A DNA stretch of 64,000 nt from Diplonema japonicum (Eukaryota > Euglenozoa > Diplonemea > Diplonemida > Diplonemidae). The stretch is from the NCBI GenBank assembly GCA_964019335.1, contig OZ025652.1, forward strand, positions 496,001 to 560,000, given 5' to 3'. The notes under the pieces were generated by a model. The model had not been told where the DNA came from and did not search any database. It was given only the letters and a program-made list of their open reading frames with translations. This document shows positions 31,515-41,633 of this stretch, in pieces; position 1 is the first letter of the stretch; each line of letters opens with the position of its first letter. Made by a program: the position numbers and the translations under genes.

Positions 31515-34500
31515 CTAGCAAAAGGGGGCCCACCCATAGTACATTTGAGACAAATTTTCAACGGATGTTGCGGCCAAGATAAGCTGGTTGACCTGTTCGG
31601 CTACTGTGCAGCGTTCCTTGGAATCGTCTGAACTGGTTGCTTGGGTGTTTTGGGTAAGCCACCAAGTTTCCCTGTGTGCCACTGAGATGCCCACATCACA
31701 CTCATCATCAATACCCTTAAGGACCCAAGACCCCTCGTAAGAGCCCATCATCATACGCGAAGCAAGCGGCTCGAAGAAATCTGCAGGCTCATGGCGAGGG
31801 GAAACACCAACCTTCGGCGAAGGAGGATTTCTGGACCCTATAGACGATCTCGGGAAGTCATAACCAGTGAGCTTCTCTCTGATTCTGATCACAACCTGCT
31901 TTGCTTTTTCATTGACCAGCTCCTCCTCCCATGCCCTGTCATCCTTCTGCCCAGTCTCCCATTTCAACGATTTCATCATCGCCATACTTCGCGGGACAGA
32001 CATCTGGTTCAAATTCTGAACAGACTGTTTTACATCTTCTGCTTGTTGCTCTTCTCGTCCCTCCCCGTTTTGCTCTTCGAGGGTTTCTTCGTTTGCAGGA
32101 ATCTGCATCTCATCGACACCAGCGGCTTCCGTTTTTTTCTTGTCATCTTCTTCTTCGTCATGGGTCGATGCCACATCACCATCAGGGATGCGGTGCGTGA
32201 AAACCGCGGCGGTGATCCCTTCGGGCTTCCCATCATCATCTGGTTTTTCAATGTCTTCGCCTGTGCGGTGTGCATGCGCACGCTCCGCTTCCCTCTCCTG
32301 AACCGCTTCCGCTTCCTCCGGTGCCACAGTTTCCAAAAGCCTCCAGTTGATGAGCGGGTCGTACACAAAGGTCTCCAAAAGCGATGTCAAACTGTCCCTG
32401 TTCTTCCGCAGGCAACGCATTACCGACTCGCATGTGTGCCTGTATGTCCCTTCCCATCCAGAGGCTTCCATGGCAGACACTAGAAGCCTTGTTAGTCTGA
32501 AGGGGACTTTTTCGGGGAACACCTGTCTGTTCAGAGCTACTTCGAAGCAGTCTCCGAAATCGATGTGGACGACCTTCCCTTCGTCGGTGAGCATGATGTT
32601 GTTCAAATGCCTGTCGCCCAGCCCCAGGATGTACCCCACCATCGACATCGCTGCTAGCGTTCGAACGTAGTGTGTGCGATACTCCAACCAGCTCTCGGAG
32701 GTCACTGTCCTCGTCCAGAACACCTTGCGCAGACAGTCTGAAGGTGTCTTGTCGACACACGCCTGGAGGTACTCCTTCTTTTCCTTGTCGGGGAGGAGGT
32801 GGAAGTGCTCGATCTTCTTCAGCTGCCCCAAACCCAAGATGAACAGTACCTCCTTGTTGTGAGGTATGTTGTGTGCTTGGCGGTACCCGCGTATCATGTG
32901 GTTCAGTGTCTCTGTTCTCTCCAGCCAGCCGATGAGACCCACATTGTCGCTGAGGGGGACTACTGGTGTGGTGATGATGTTGATGTGGTACAGATCGTCG
33001 GTTCTCTGGAAGAGGGCGTTGATGAGACCGAACAGCTGCATCACACGCTCGTCTTGTCGAAGGTCCTCGTGTCCTTTGAGGAGGAACTTGTACTCCTGCC
33101 CGTCGTCGCCCAGCATGATGATCACTTTCGGTTTCTGTTTTGAGGAGATGACGTTTACCTCGTTGAGGAAAGTGTGGATGAGGACCGTCTTGGCGTCGGT
33201 GGGTTGGTTCACCCCTGGCACAGCCACTTCGTATCCTTCCACGGCCATCAGATCGGGTGCCACGTCGCTGAGGTATATGTGCTGCGTCTTCTGGACAGCG
33301 GTGTCAAACTGCTTGCACAGAACTTTGAAGATTTTCCACGCAGCAACGTGGTCGTCGTTCATAAGGTACCGCTTCGCCGTTTCCAAGTCTTGCTGGTATA
33401 CGTTCACGAACTCTTCCTCTGCAATGGTGGGGTCGGACTCTTCGATGGCCTGGTACAGCTCCAGGATGATCTTCTTTGCAGCAGAGTTCCCGTACTTTGG
33501 GTTATTCCTCCCATGCACCCTACCGGCCTCCTCTAATGCCGCCAGGTTCGTCAACCACGACTCCGACCACGAGATGGCTGTCCTGATGAGCCCTTGAGAC
33601 ACGACTTTCGCTTGCGTGAACATTGTCTCCTTTTCACCGTGTGAGAGCCTGTCCAGAATCTCCTGCGCGCACTTCCTCCTTGCCGAGGTGTCTCCATGCA
33701 CAGCACACACGGTCAGCGGGTACACAATGTGGTGAGGGTACTCCGACCCCAGCAGCATCAGTAGATCTTCCACCTGACTCCGTACTTTCTGCTGCGGGAA
33801 ACTTACCCTTGCCACCAGCTGTGGGAGGACGTAAATCCAAATGGACACCCTCATCGAACGGATTCCCCTGTGCAGCTCTGTGGCAATGTTGTCTTGCTGT
33901 GCGTACCTGAACCAAATAGTGAGGATGCGCAGGAGGTTAGGGACGCAGAACGACTCATCCTCTAGATAGTCCAGAGAGTTGAAGAAGCCCAACAGCGACT
34001 CCTCAAGGAAAGTTTCTTTACGTTTTGCCTGCTGGTCGGGAGTGAGAGGAGCATCTTCATCAGGGCCTGCAAGGCTGTCTGATCTGAAGGCAATCCTGTA
34101 ATTCAAAAGTCCCCATGCATGCCACGCTCTGCTCGATGTTTTCGTGAGAGCGACTGACTGCCCGAAGTGGCGCAGGATCTCTTCGCGGTGGGGGTTCTCC
34201 CAGAAGTTATCCTTGTGAAGTTCCTGGCACCACTCTCCGAGTGTGAGGTGTACCTTCGACAGGAGATCGTCGTCGTTGAGATCAGTTGAGTTGAGACGGG
34301 CGTCAAGTTTCTCGAGTTCCTTCGCCTTGTCTTCACGGGTGGAGATTAGTTCCTTGGTGGGTACCGCTAGCTCTCCTGCAGATGCACTTCGTCTGGGTCC
34401 GATCGAATGCACTTTACTTCTGAGGTACTTTTCTTTTTCATTTCTGATGGTGATCTCATCATTCAACTGTTCGATCTCGGTCATGAGCTTCTGCGACTTC

Positions 34501-37500
34501 TGGCGCAGCACGACAGCACTTTCTACATATGTCCGCAGCTCGTCGACGGCACGGCTACGCATGTCACAGTGATACAAATGCTTGAAGTACGATAAGCAGA
34601 CGTGGCCCACGATGTTCCTGTCGATCAGCTCTTGCGCGTCGATGAAGGCCTTCGAGAGGTGCTGGTCGATGGTGTCGTCTGTGAGGAAGTTGCGGAAGTT
34701 CCTCGTCGAGAATCCCATGAGGGTGAGGAGGGTTGACTCTGCAAGGGAGTTCCTGTTGCACCTTCGGCAGATCGACACGAACTTCAACCACAAGGCAAGA
34801 TCATCCGAGTCCAGGTCTGTCAAAGCACCTTTTTCTAGCACCAACGCCATAATCCCAAGCATGTCTTGCCAATTCTCCACCGTTGGCGACATCCCGAACA
34901 TCCTCTTATGCCACACCTCACGCAGCTGCGGCCATTTGATCTTCGACCCAACATTGTACTCGATCACTTCTTCTAAGCCCCGCACCTTCTGCAACCACAC
35001 AATTACGTTGTAAGCACGTGCATATGACTCGCCAACCAGTGAGGACAGCCTTCCTTCAAGCAGTTTCCTGGTAGTGTTGATGTGAGATTCCGCTTCGCTG
35101 TACCGCTCTTTGTGTACCGCAAGGATGGCTTGGAAGAACTCCCGTTCTGCTGCGTTGTCCCCATCCTTCGGCATGTACTGTATGCAGGTGTCCATGAAAT
35201 CCCAGTGAGAGGGGATGCTCTCCCCGAGGTTCGACCATGCCGACAGGATCCAAGCACCGTGCGCTGCCATTGACGAGACTTCCTCCTTCTCCGTACTCTG
35301 GAAGGATTCCCAGCTTCGCTTTGCTTCGTACAAAAGATGCTCCCACCTGCCCAACTGCCTGTAGCACCGCATGATGCCGATCACATATTTATTGCGGTCA
35401 TCCGCCTCTGCGGCTTGTGTTTTGTAAGCCTTGATAGCCTGGCTCCACCACTGCAGTTTCTCGTACCCTCTACCCTCGATTAACAACATGCTGTCGAGCT
35501 GCTTCCCTGCAAGTTTTGAGAACGACGCTCCCGTCTCGTCGTCGTCCCCCTTCCAGTCTTCAAAGTATTTCTTCGAGAAGTCGAGGATGCCGTTTGCGCC
35601 CTCGCGCAGGCCGAGGTTGTTGCTGAGATGAATGAGGTCAGAACACAGGTCAATGAACTGAAGAGAGAGCTTGTTGATCTCAGTCGAAGACGCTCGTCTG
35701 TTGTCTTGCACCTCAGTGATGAGCTTGCGGAATTGCTCCTCTTTGTAGTGGAAAGCTTTTGCAAGGAGTTGCTTCTTCTCACACACTTCTGCAAGGAGGT
35801 CGACGTCAAAGAAGGGGCCGGGCTTGTTCACGTGACGCGGAGACGCTGAGGCGGGTGGCTGTAAGTCAAGAGTGATGACGGTCTGGCCTTGCAGGAGATT
35901 GCTGAGCTGCTTGACGTTCATAACACGCGTCCCGTTGAGCTTGAGCACAATGCCGCCAATAGGGAGGTTCGCCTTGTCGCCAGGCAGCATGGACTGTATT
36001 TTGGACACCTTAACCTTCGTGCTACCGCCCTGATGGTCGTCGGTGTACCCGACACCGAACTTGTGTGCCGTCGTGGGTCTCGTGAGCTTGTACGGCTGGC
36101 TCTGTACGCTGCACACGGCTGTCCTTTTGGGGTAACGCTCTTCTTCCATAAACTCTGCCAACGTGAGGATCATGTGCAGCACAGAAGGTGGTAAGTAGGA
36201 GCGCAGCGCGTGGTTCATGTGTGAGATAAGTTCCATCTTGTCAATCTCGTCAAGCTCCAGGAAGCAGGCAACAAACGAGTACGAGAACAGGTCACGAGCA
36301 ATAGGTATGTACGCCAGTGCCACCTGGAAGCACGCACGAAGTGCCTGCGATGGGGCATGCTTGAGAAGCTCAATCGATAATCTGTTGATCCATTCTTCCC
36401 AGTCTCGTGGCTTCCGCCTACCCCGCGTGCTCCATATTGCCTTCAGTGAAGATGTCTGCATGGTGATGCTGGTGATCTGCTTTTCCTTCACCTCGATAAG
36501 ACGGAGGTCATATGTGAGGGGGTCGTGAGCACCGTTGTTGGAGCTCTTGAACATGTTCATGAAGGTCTCGTTGTACCTTGTCAGTGAGTGCGTGTCCATT
36601 TCAATGAACCTGAAGTCCACCGTGCAGACGGGCCCCTTCGTCCTCAGCACCTCAATGCACCGAGTGCTGATTTTCAAATGCGTTGCGATGGTCTTTTTGA
36701 AGCTGTCAGCGTTGAACATCTCAACTCTCTTGTCCAGCACGCACGACAGGATCTTTGGAGTTTCTTCAGATTTGAAGGGGCGCGGGTCAGGCTTCTTTGT
36801 GTTCTCTGTTTTTTTGCATTCGCTGGGAAGTCTTCCTGTGGTCTCTAGGTGCTCGATGGTCTCTTCCAGGGCGGGGTCTTTCTTTAGGTACGCACCGAGC
36901 ATTTTCTTTGTCAGTGGAATGAAACGTATAAAAGCAGTGTCTGTGTTCTTGATCACCACGTGGATGCATCTTAAGCCAAAGTCCGTCAGCTGTGGGTGTG
37001 TACCTGCATCAAACGCGTCTCTTAGTGTGATGAGTAGATGGTGCAGAACCCGTGCAGTATGCTCCTTGATCGGGACATTCGCCAAAACGGAGTGCAGCGT
37101 GGTTAAGGCTTTGATCTTGATCTGCATGGCGAGTTCCTTTCTGGATAGGGTTTCCAGAAGCACGGGTAGCACGACGTGGAGATGCTCCTGCATGCACACG
37201 GCTAGAGATTTGAAAGCATCGAAGCACTTCTTTACGAGCTCCATCCGCTCCATCTTGTCGATCTGCATGGACTGGATGAGGGACTGCAGGATCCATTTTG
37301 AGTGGTCCATCATCCCATCTAAAGTGTGTACCTTGTTCACTTCCTCGATGAGCGAGATGAGGTTGATGAGCAACGTCTCCACAGGTACCGATGGAGATGC
37401 TTCCAGGGTCTTTTCCTCGTGCTGGGTTTCACCGAACTTATCCCCTGAGCTGGGACCGTCTTTAACAGACCCGCCTGCTGAGTCGTTGGAGGTGTTGGGT

Positions 37501-40475
37501 ACCGCCTCTGCCCCCGATATACCCTGGATTGGCATCTGCGCCCTCTGTGCTACCACCTCCTTGATCACTTGCTCCCAGTAATCCCGCAGCAGGGTAAGGA
37601 TCGACTCGCAGTGAGATTTCATCGAATCGTTAAGCATCACTACCAACGTATTCAGCAGCTGGAACAGTTTACAATGCGTGTCTCTGCCCAGTCGTGATGA
37701 CGTTCGGAGTAGCTTTAAAATAGGCGCCAGCAGGGAGGGGCAGAACTTAATAAGTTGTTCGCGCGAGAGGGATTTGATAACTTGTCTAATGGCATCGATA
37801 GCCTTGGGGTGTGTGATGGAGTGAGAGGCGTTGGCGAGGATTAACAGCAGTGCCTGTAGAGCCACCGCAGGAAGCTGCTCCATGAGTTGAGGAGACGATC
37901 GCATAGGCAGCTCCAAGGCCAACCCGCCGTTAGCACCCAAACCCCAGTTCCACTGTGACACCTGCTGGATCTGATGCCGCAATGATGATTTCATCAGCTG
38001 TCTATGGAGGTCGCACTTATCCTTCCGTTTGGCCTCATCACGGATTTTTTTCTTCATCCCGTCCCTCTCTTCTACTTCCGCCCAAAACGACAAGTTTTTG
38101 GCACGCAGAGGGTCGACCGCACCGATCGTACCAATCAGCCTCATCACACCTGACTGCAGCCCCCAATCCTCCTTGCTCTGGAGGAAGCCGAGGAGCACAG
38201 GGAGGACATGTGGGTACTCTTCATAGAAGTCAATGACAAGGCCGGCAGAACGGATAATCTTGATGAGCGCGTGGACAGCGGCAAGACGTTTGTTGAGATT
38301 GTGTCTGTCCTCAAGGCAGTCAAGGACGAGGGGTAGGAATTCAATGAGGAGCGACTTCGCTGCTACGTCTTCTACATTGATCAGATCATTGAGCTCACCT
38401 AGCGTGGTGAGCAGGGAAGAGACGAGCATGGGATTCCTGGACGACAAGCTGCTGGAAAGCCGTGCTTTGATGATGTGAAGGATATCGAAAGCGATAGGCA
38501 ACACAACGGTCGGCACGTGTCGTATCAACAAGGCGAGGAGTTCCGAGCAGTGCGCCTGCTGCCTTGCGTTGTCTCTGATGGTGTCGATGTCTTCGGATAG
38601 CTGTACACTAATTTTCGTTAATCCAGCTAACACTGATTTATGCCCACTCAAACGGCACAAGCACAACACTGCCAGCCTCCTGTTCTCAGGCACAGTGTCA
38701 TTCACTGCCATGAACAAGCAGTCAATGCAGGAGGGAGTCGCCAGGTGTTTGATAACATTGCTAGACTCCAGCAGGCTGAGTACCTGGAACCTGAGCCGCG
38801 GGTCCATGTCAACAACTGCAACATCCACAACAGGCTCCAATAAATGCGTCAGCATGTCTGGCCTGGGGAGGGACCGCTCCCTTTCATGAGAGATAGTCTC
38901 GCACAAGGACTGCTCGCTGGGGGTTGTCTCTTCATTCTGTCTCGTCAATTGTTTCACGATAGCCATTGCCGCCTCGATGCTAGCACTTCGAATGTCAAAA
39001 TCTTCATGAGACAGGTACTTCAAAACGTAACACTGTAGAAGCTCACAAGCAGCATCATGCTCTTGCGGTATACAGCACTCGACAGTTGCGATGCTCTTCA
39101 ACGCTAAGATGATCTGGCCTATCTCGGCTTCTGAACTGTCCTGCCCCAGGGCATGGTTCACGATGGCGTTGTTGATGGCCATAAGGTCCTTGCGCAGCGA
39201 CGGAATGGCTGTCATGATCGACTGCAGTGCTTCGAAGTGGTTCTCAGTGAGCGGGGCCGCTCGGAAGTGGTCCTGCCATTCTTCGGTGCTTAGTTCAACC
39301 TCCATTGCAAGGGGACATGTTGTGCACAAGATTCCAAGCAGCTTCAAGGCATGCTGCCGCATGTCTGTGGTGGTCAAACCCTGCCTGATATATTTCACGA
39401 TGGATGGGATGTGCGACTCGACCATGCTGCAGTCGAGAATGGTGCACAGCTCACACAGTGCCCAGAAGGCAGTCCCTCTGTTCGTGTGTGAGGCGGTATA
39501 TAATTTGGCAACACGTGCCATCGTCTCCTCCAAGTAGGAAACACCGAAGAGGGATTCATAGTACCGTCCCATACGGGGAAGCACCTCCAACGTGGCGATC
39601 TGAATGGAGATGTCTTCAGACGCACCACCGTCGAGAACGGCGGAAGCAAGCGCTTCATACTCAGAAGGGAGCTGCCCTTCGGAATAGTGTAGGAGTTCCC
39701 TGAGGCAGATCAAGGACCCGTGCGTGGAGGACATCGTGCATTTATGAAGACCTTCGAAGATTTTGCTTAGGACCTTGGAGAAGAGGCCGCTCCAATCTTG
39801 ATCGTCAGTGAAGGCCATGTCGATGACAGCTCGGAAGCACTCGACGGCGGCTTCACGGTTCTCCTTGGCGTCGCTCCAGAGCGGGTTCCAGATGCGTTCA
39901 AGGAAAAGCTCAGAACGCGCCATGATGAGCTCGGGTACAGACCCAGCAAGATTTTTCAGAACAATGCACGCAGAGTACCATCTGTTGTATTTGTCTGCGG
40001 TGTTGCTTAGCCATTCCAGAGCACGGCGGACTTCTTCTTCTACAATGCTTGCTGTGATAAGACCTCCATCACGCTGAACGCCTGCTGATGCGATGTCGCT
40101 GATGACCTTCGAAGCCAGCACGACTACCTCTGGATCCGATGACGGGAGTACAGATTTCATCAGATTGTAAAAAAATGTAATTTTCAAGACAAAATCCCAG
40201 TAGTCGGCGTCGATCAGCGCACGGATCACGCGCATGCCCAGCATCTTGGCGGCAGTGTCGCCGTTGAATAGTCCTTTCATTTCTTTATTCAACTGTTGGA
40301 CTGTGGACTCCGGTAACTCCTGCGAGTCGTCTTTAGTCAGCGCGTTAACAACTGCGTCAATGTGTTGCTTCTGCACTGGTACGGATGCATGTGCTGTGAA
40401 GAGTAGTTTTCTTAAGCACTCCAACGACCCCAGCGAACCGCCGGGGCTTCTTCCCATTCCTCTTCCCGACCACAT
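31515..40475 (-). CDS. TOR: TOR (target of rapamycin) kinase with an internal PDZ-like domain (2986 aa)
   Basis: One intronless frame from the ATG at 40475. Order: HEAT repeats to about 1440, including the TOR-typical SVLPSSDPEVVVLASKVI and RALEWL; a PDZ-like module at about 1465-1535 (KVSKIQSMLPGDKANLPIGG, then IVLKLNGTRVMNVKQL); the FAT domain at about 1550-2280; the FRB at about 2295-2395 (ISWSESW, then AAWKIFKVL); the PIKK kinase domain at about 2430-2720 with LLKGHEDLRQDERVMQLF, catalytic loop LGLGDRHLNNIM and HIDFGD; a long acidic linker at 2720-2950; and FATC ending GWAPFC. TOR is the growth- and nutrient-sensing kinase. A PDZ-containing TOR-like kinase is known, as I recall, from trypanosomatids, where it is linked to acidocalcisomes. 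All catalytic residues are present. Odd points: the FATC normally ends in GWCPFW, and the FRB Ser at the rapamycin contact appears to be Gly. Confidence 0.93.
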   Translation of the reverse strand: MWSGRGMGRSPGGSLGSLECLRKLLFTAHASVPVQKQHIDAVVNALTKDDSQELPESTVQQLNKEMKGLFNGDTAAKMLGMRVIRALIDADYWDFVLKITFFYNLMKSVLPSSDPEVVVLASKVISDIASAGVQRDGGLITASIVEEEVRRALEWLSNTADKYNRWYSACIVLKNLAGSVPELIMARSELFLERIWNPLWSDAKENREAAVECFRAVIDMAFTDDQDWSGLFSKVLSKIFEGLHKCTMSSTHGSLICLRELLHYSEGQLPSEYEALASAVLDGGASEDISIQIATLEVLPRMGRYYESLFGVSYLEETMARVAKLYTASHTNRGTAFWALCELCTILDCSMVESHIPSIVKYIRQGLTTTDMRQHALKLLGILCTTCPLAMEVELSTEEWQDHFRAAPLTENHFEALQSIMTAIPSLRKDLMAINNAIVNHALGQDSSEAEIGQIILALKSIATVECCIPQEHDAACELLQCYVLKYLSHEDFDIRSASIEAAMAIVKQLTRQNEETTPSEQSLCETISHERERSLPRPDMLTHLLEPVVDVAVVDMDPRLRFQVLSLLESSNVIKHLATPSCIDCLFMAVNDTVPENRRLAVLCLCRLSGHKSVLAGLTKISVQLSEDIDTIRDNARQQAHCSELLALLIRHVPTVVLPIAFDILHIIKARLSSSLSSRNPMLVSSLLTTLGELNDLINVEDVAAKSLLIEFLPLVLDCLEDRHNLNKRLAAVHALIKIIRSAGLVIDFYEEYPHVLPVLLGFLQSKEDWGLQSGVMRLIGTIGAVDPLRAKNLSFWAEVEERDGMKKKIRDEAKRKDKCDLHRQLMKSSLRHQIQQVSQWNWGLGANGGLALELPMRSSPQLMEQLPAVALQALLLILANASHSITHPKAIDAIRQVIKSLSREQLIKFCPSLLAPILKLLRTSSRLGRDTHCKLFQLLNTLVVMLNDSMKSHCESILTLLRDYWEQVIKEVVAQRAQMPIQGISGAEAVPNTSNDSAGGSVKDGPSSGDKFGETQHEEKTLEASPSVPVETLLINLISLIEEVNKVHTLDGMMDHSKWILQSLIQSMQIDKMERMELVKKCFDAFKSLAVCMQEHLHVVLPVLLETLSRKELAMQIKIKALTTLHSVLANVPIKEHTARVLHHLLITLRDAFDAGTHPQLTDFGLRCIHVVIKNTDTAFIRFIPLTKKMLGAYLKKDPALEETIEHLETTGRLPSECKKTENTKKPDPRPFKSEETPKILSCVLDKRVEMFNADSFKKTIATHLKISTRCIEVLRTKGPVCTVDFRFIEMDTHSLTRYNETFMNMFKSSNNGAHDPLTYDLRLIEVKEKQITSITMQTSSLKAIWSTRGRRKPRDWEEWINRLSIELLKHAPSQALRACFQVALAYIPIARDLFSYSFVACFLELDEIDKMELISHMNHALRSYLPPSVLHMILTLAEFMEEERYPKRTAVCSVQSQPYKLTRPTTAHKFGVGYTDDHQGGSTKVKVSKIQSMLPGDKANLPIGGIVLKLNGTRVMNVKQLSNLLQGQTVITLDLQPPASASPRHVNKPGPFFDVDLLAEVCEKKQLLAKAFHYKEEQFRKLITEVQDNRRASSTEINKLSLQFIDLCSDLIHLSNNLGLREGANGILDFSKKYFEDWKGDDDETGASFSKLAGKQLDSMLLIEGRGYEKLQWWSQAIKAYKTQAAEADDRNKYVIGIMRCYRQLGRWEHLLYEAKRSWESFQSTEKEEVSSMAAHGAWILSAWSNLGESIPSHWDFMDTCIQYMPKDGDNAAEREFFQAILAVHKERYSEAESHINTTRKLLEGRLSSLVGESYARAYNVIVWLQKVRGLEEVIEYNVGSKIKWPQLREVWHKRMFGMSPTVENWQDMLGIMALVLEKGALTDLDSDDLALWLKFVSICRRCNRNSLAESTLLTLMGFSTRNFRNFLTDDTIDQHLSKAFIDAQELIDRNIVGHVCLSYFKHLYHCDMRSRAVDELRTYVESAVVLRQKSQKLMTEIEQLNDEITIRNEKEKYLRSKVHSIGPRRSASAGELAVPTKELISTREDKAKELEKLDARLNSTDLNDDDLLSKVHLTLGEWCQELHKDNFWENPHREEILRHFGQSVALTKTSSRAWHAWGLLNYRIAFRSDSLAGPDEDAPLTPDQQAKRKETFLEESLLGFFNSLDYLEDESFCVPNLLRILTIWFRYAQQDNIATELHRGIRSMRVSIWIYVLPQLVARVSFPQQKVRSQVEDLLMLLGSEYPHHIVYPLTVCAVHGDTSARRKCAQEILDRLSHGEKETMFTQAKVVSQGLIRTAISWSESWLTNLAALEEAGRVHGRNNPKYGNSAAKKIILELYQAIEESDPTIAEEEFVNVYQQDLETAKRYLMNDDHVAAWKIFKVLCKQFDTAVQKTQHIYLSDVAPDLMAVEGYEVAVPGVNQPTDAKTVLIHTFLNEVNVISSKQKPKVIIMLGDDGQEYKFLLKGHEDLRQDERVMQLFGLINALFQRTDDLYHINIITTPVVPLSDNVGLIGWLERTETLNHMIRGYRQAHNIPHNKEVLFILGLGQLKKIEHFHLLPDKEKKEYLQACVDKTPSDCLRKVFWTRTVTSESWLEYRTHYVRTLAAMSMVGYILGLGDRHLNNIMLTDEGKVVHIDFGDCFEVALNRQVFPEKVPFRLTRLLVSAMEASGWEGTYRHTCESVMRCLRKNRDSLTSLLETFVYDPLINWRLLETVAPEEAEAVQEREAERAHAHRTGEDIEKPDDDGKPEGITAAVFTHRIPDGDVASTHDEEEDDKKKTEAAGVDEMQIPANEETLEEQNGEGREEQQAEDVKQSVQNLNQMSVPRSMAMMKSLKWETGQKDDRAWEEELVNEKAKQVVIRIREKLTGYDFPRSSIGSRNPPSPKVGVSPRHEPADFFEPLASRMMMGSYEGSWVLKGIDDECDVGISVAHRETWWLTQNTQATSSDDSKERCTVAEQVNQLILAATSVENLSQMYYGWAPFC

Positions 40476-40941
40476 TTCTTACTTTTGTTTAGTTTTCTTC
40501 TTCAACCGATTTCCTTTCCTCTTTTTTTTTATGTTTTTTTTTTTTTCTCTTCTTGTTCTTCTTCTTTTTTTTTTAAACTTCTCCTCTCGTGTTCTTTTAA
40601 AAAAAAAAAGAATGAATGGGAACCACAGTTTTATCCCGCCTATGCAATCATTGTATCTCTATCTGTTTTTTTTCTTTCTTGTTTTTTTTGTTTCTTTCTT
40701 TTCCTTTTCTAGGGGACAAGGAAAAAAAAACCTACACGAATGTTTATTTTTTTCCTCTGCTCCCTTTTTTTTTTTTCTTTTTTTTTTTCTCTGTTATCTC
40801 CTGACCCACCACCTCCTCCCCCCCTCCCTCCCTCCTGTTTTTAATATTGTGAGAGATGTTGTAAGTTTCAATTTTATAAAAAAGAATAATGAGAGATTTG
40901 TTACCTGTTTGAAAACAAGTTTTACCTTTTTTTTTTCTTCT
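40476..40941. other. T-rich spacer upstream of TOR
   Basis: On the plus strand this is T-rich with A runs; on the TOR coding strand it is therefore A-rich up to the ATG. No coding signal is seen. The leader acceptor of TOR is not obvious; a candidate AG lies near 40640. Confidence 0.4.
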
Positions 40942-41499
40942 TCAACCCGCCCCATTCTTCAGTTGTTGGAGGGAAGACAAGGCTTTCTTAAAGGCTTCCT
41001 GCGAAGCGTGCTTAAAATCGGCTAAGCAAGTGAGAAGCTGGACTGATTCATCATCACGCACACAAGCTTTTGAATGATTACCCGTGTCAGTGGGAGCAGA
41101 AGGCACATTAGAGAAAGATGGCCTATTAGCCAAAGCTGTAAGCCGGGCTACGCAATGACGTTGCTTCTGAAGAGATAGGGCACATTTATCTACAACCTCA
41201 CGCAAGAGGGAGTTTTGCAAGCACAGCATCTCCTTTGAGAATGCTGCAAGCGTCTTTGTAGCCTCCACAAGCCCTTTTCTCATCTCACGTCGTTTCAGGA
41301 TCTCAGCCAGTGCTTCCCTGTCTTTATTGACAACCTCCACCAAACCAGCAGGCTCGTCTCCAGCCGTTTTTGTTCGCTCCTGTTCTTTTTTAATCTTTGC
41401 AAGCTCGCTTTCGTAGCAAACCACCTCTTCTTCCATGATGGTGGTGACTTCAATTGTAGATAGATAGAGCTCCTCGAAGTGTGCACATGTTTTGCTCAT
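40942..41499 (-). CDS. Small coiled-coil protein of unknown function (185 aa)
   Basis: I place the start at the ATG at 41499 (MSKTCAHFEELYLSTIEVTT) and the stop TGA at 40942-40944. The same frame stays open upstream, but there it translates poly(A), a CA repeat and a C run, which is clearly leader or intergenic sequence. The protein is almost entirely helical and charged (ESELAKIKKEQERTKTAGDE, then EILKRREMRKGLVEATKTLA), so a coiled coil is likely; several Cys occur. It could be a small adaptor of a larger complex. No family is recognised. It follows the Ulp1-type gene by about 135 nt on the same strand. Confidence 0.65.
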   Translation of the reverse strand: MSKTCAHFEELYLSTIEVTTIMEEEVVCYESELAKIKKEQERTKTAGDEPAGLVEVVNKDREALAEILKRREMRKGLVEATKTLAAFSKEMLCLQNSLLREVVDKCALSLQKQRHCVARLTALANRPSFSNVPSAPTDTGNHSKACVRDDESVQLLTCLADFKHASQEAFKKALSSLQQLKNGAG

Positions 41500-41633
41500 T
41501 ACTTCAGCACTGTCTGTCTCATATCCCGGAATGGGTAGAAGGGGGGGGGGGGGGGGGGAAAGAAGTACTTTTGATGGTTTCTTTTTTTCTTTTGTGTGTG
41601 TGTGTTTTTTTTTTTTTTTTTTTTTTTTAACGC

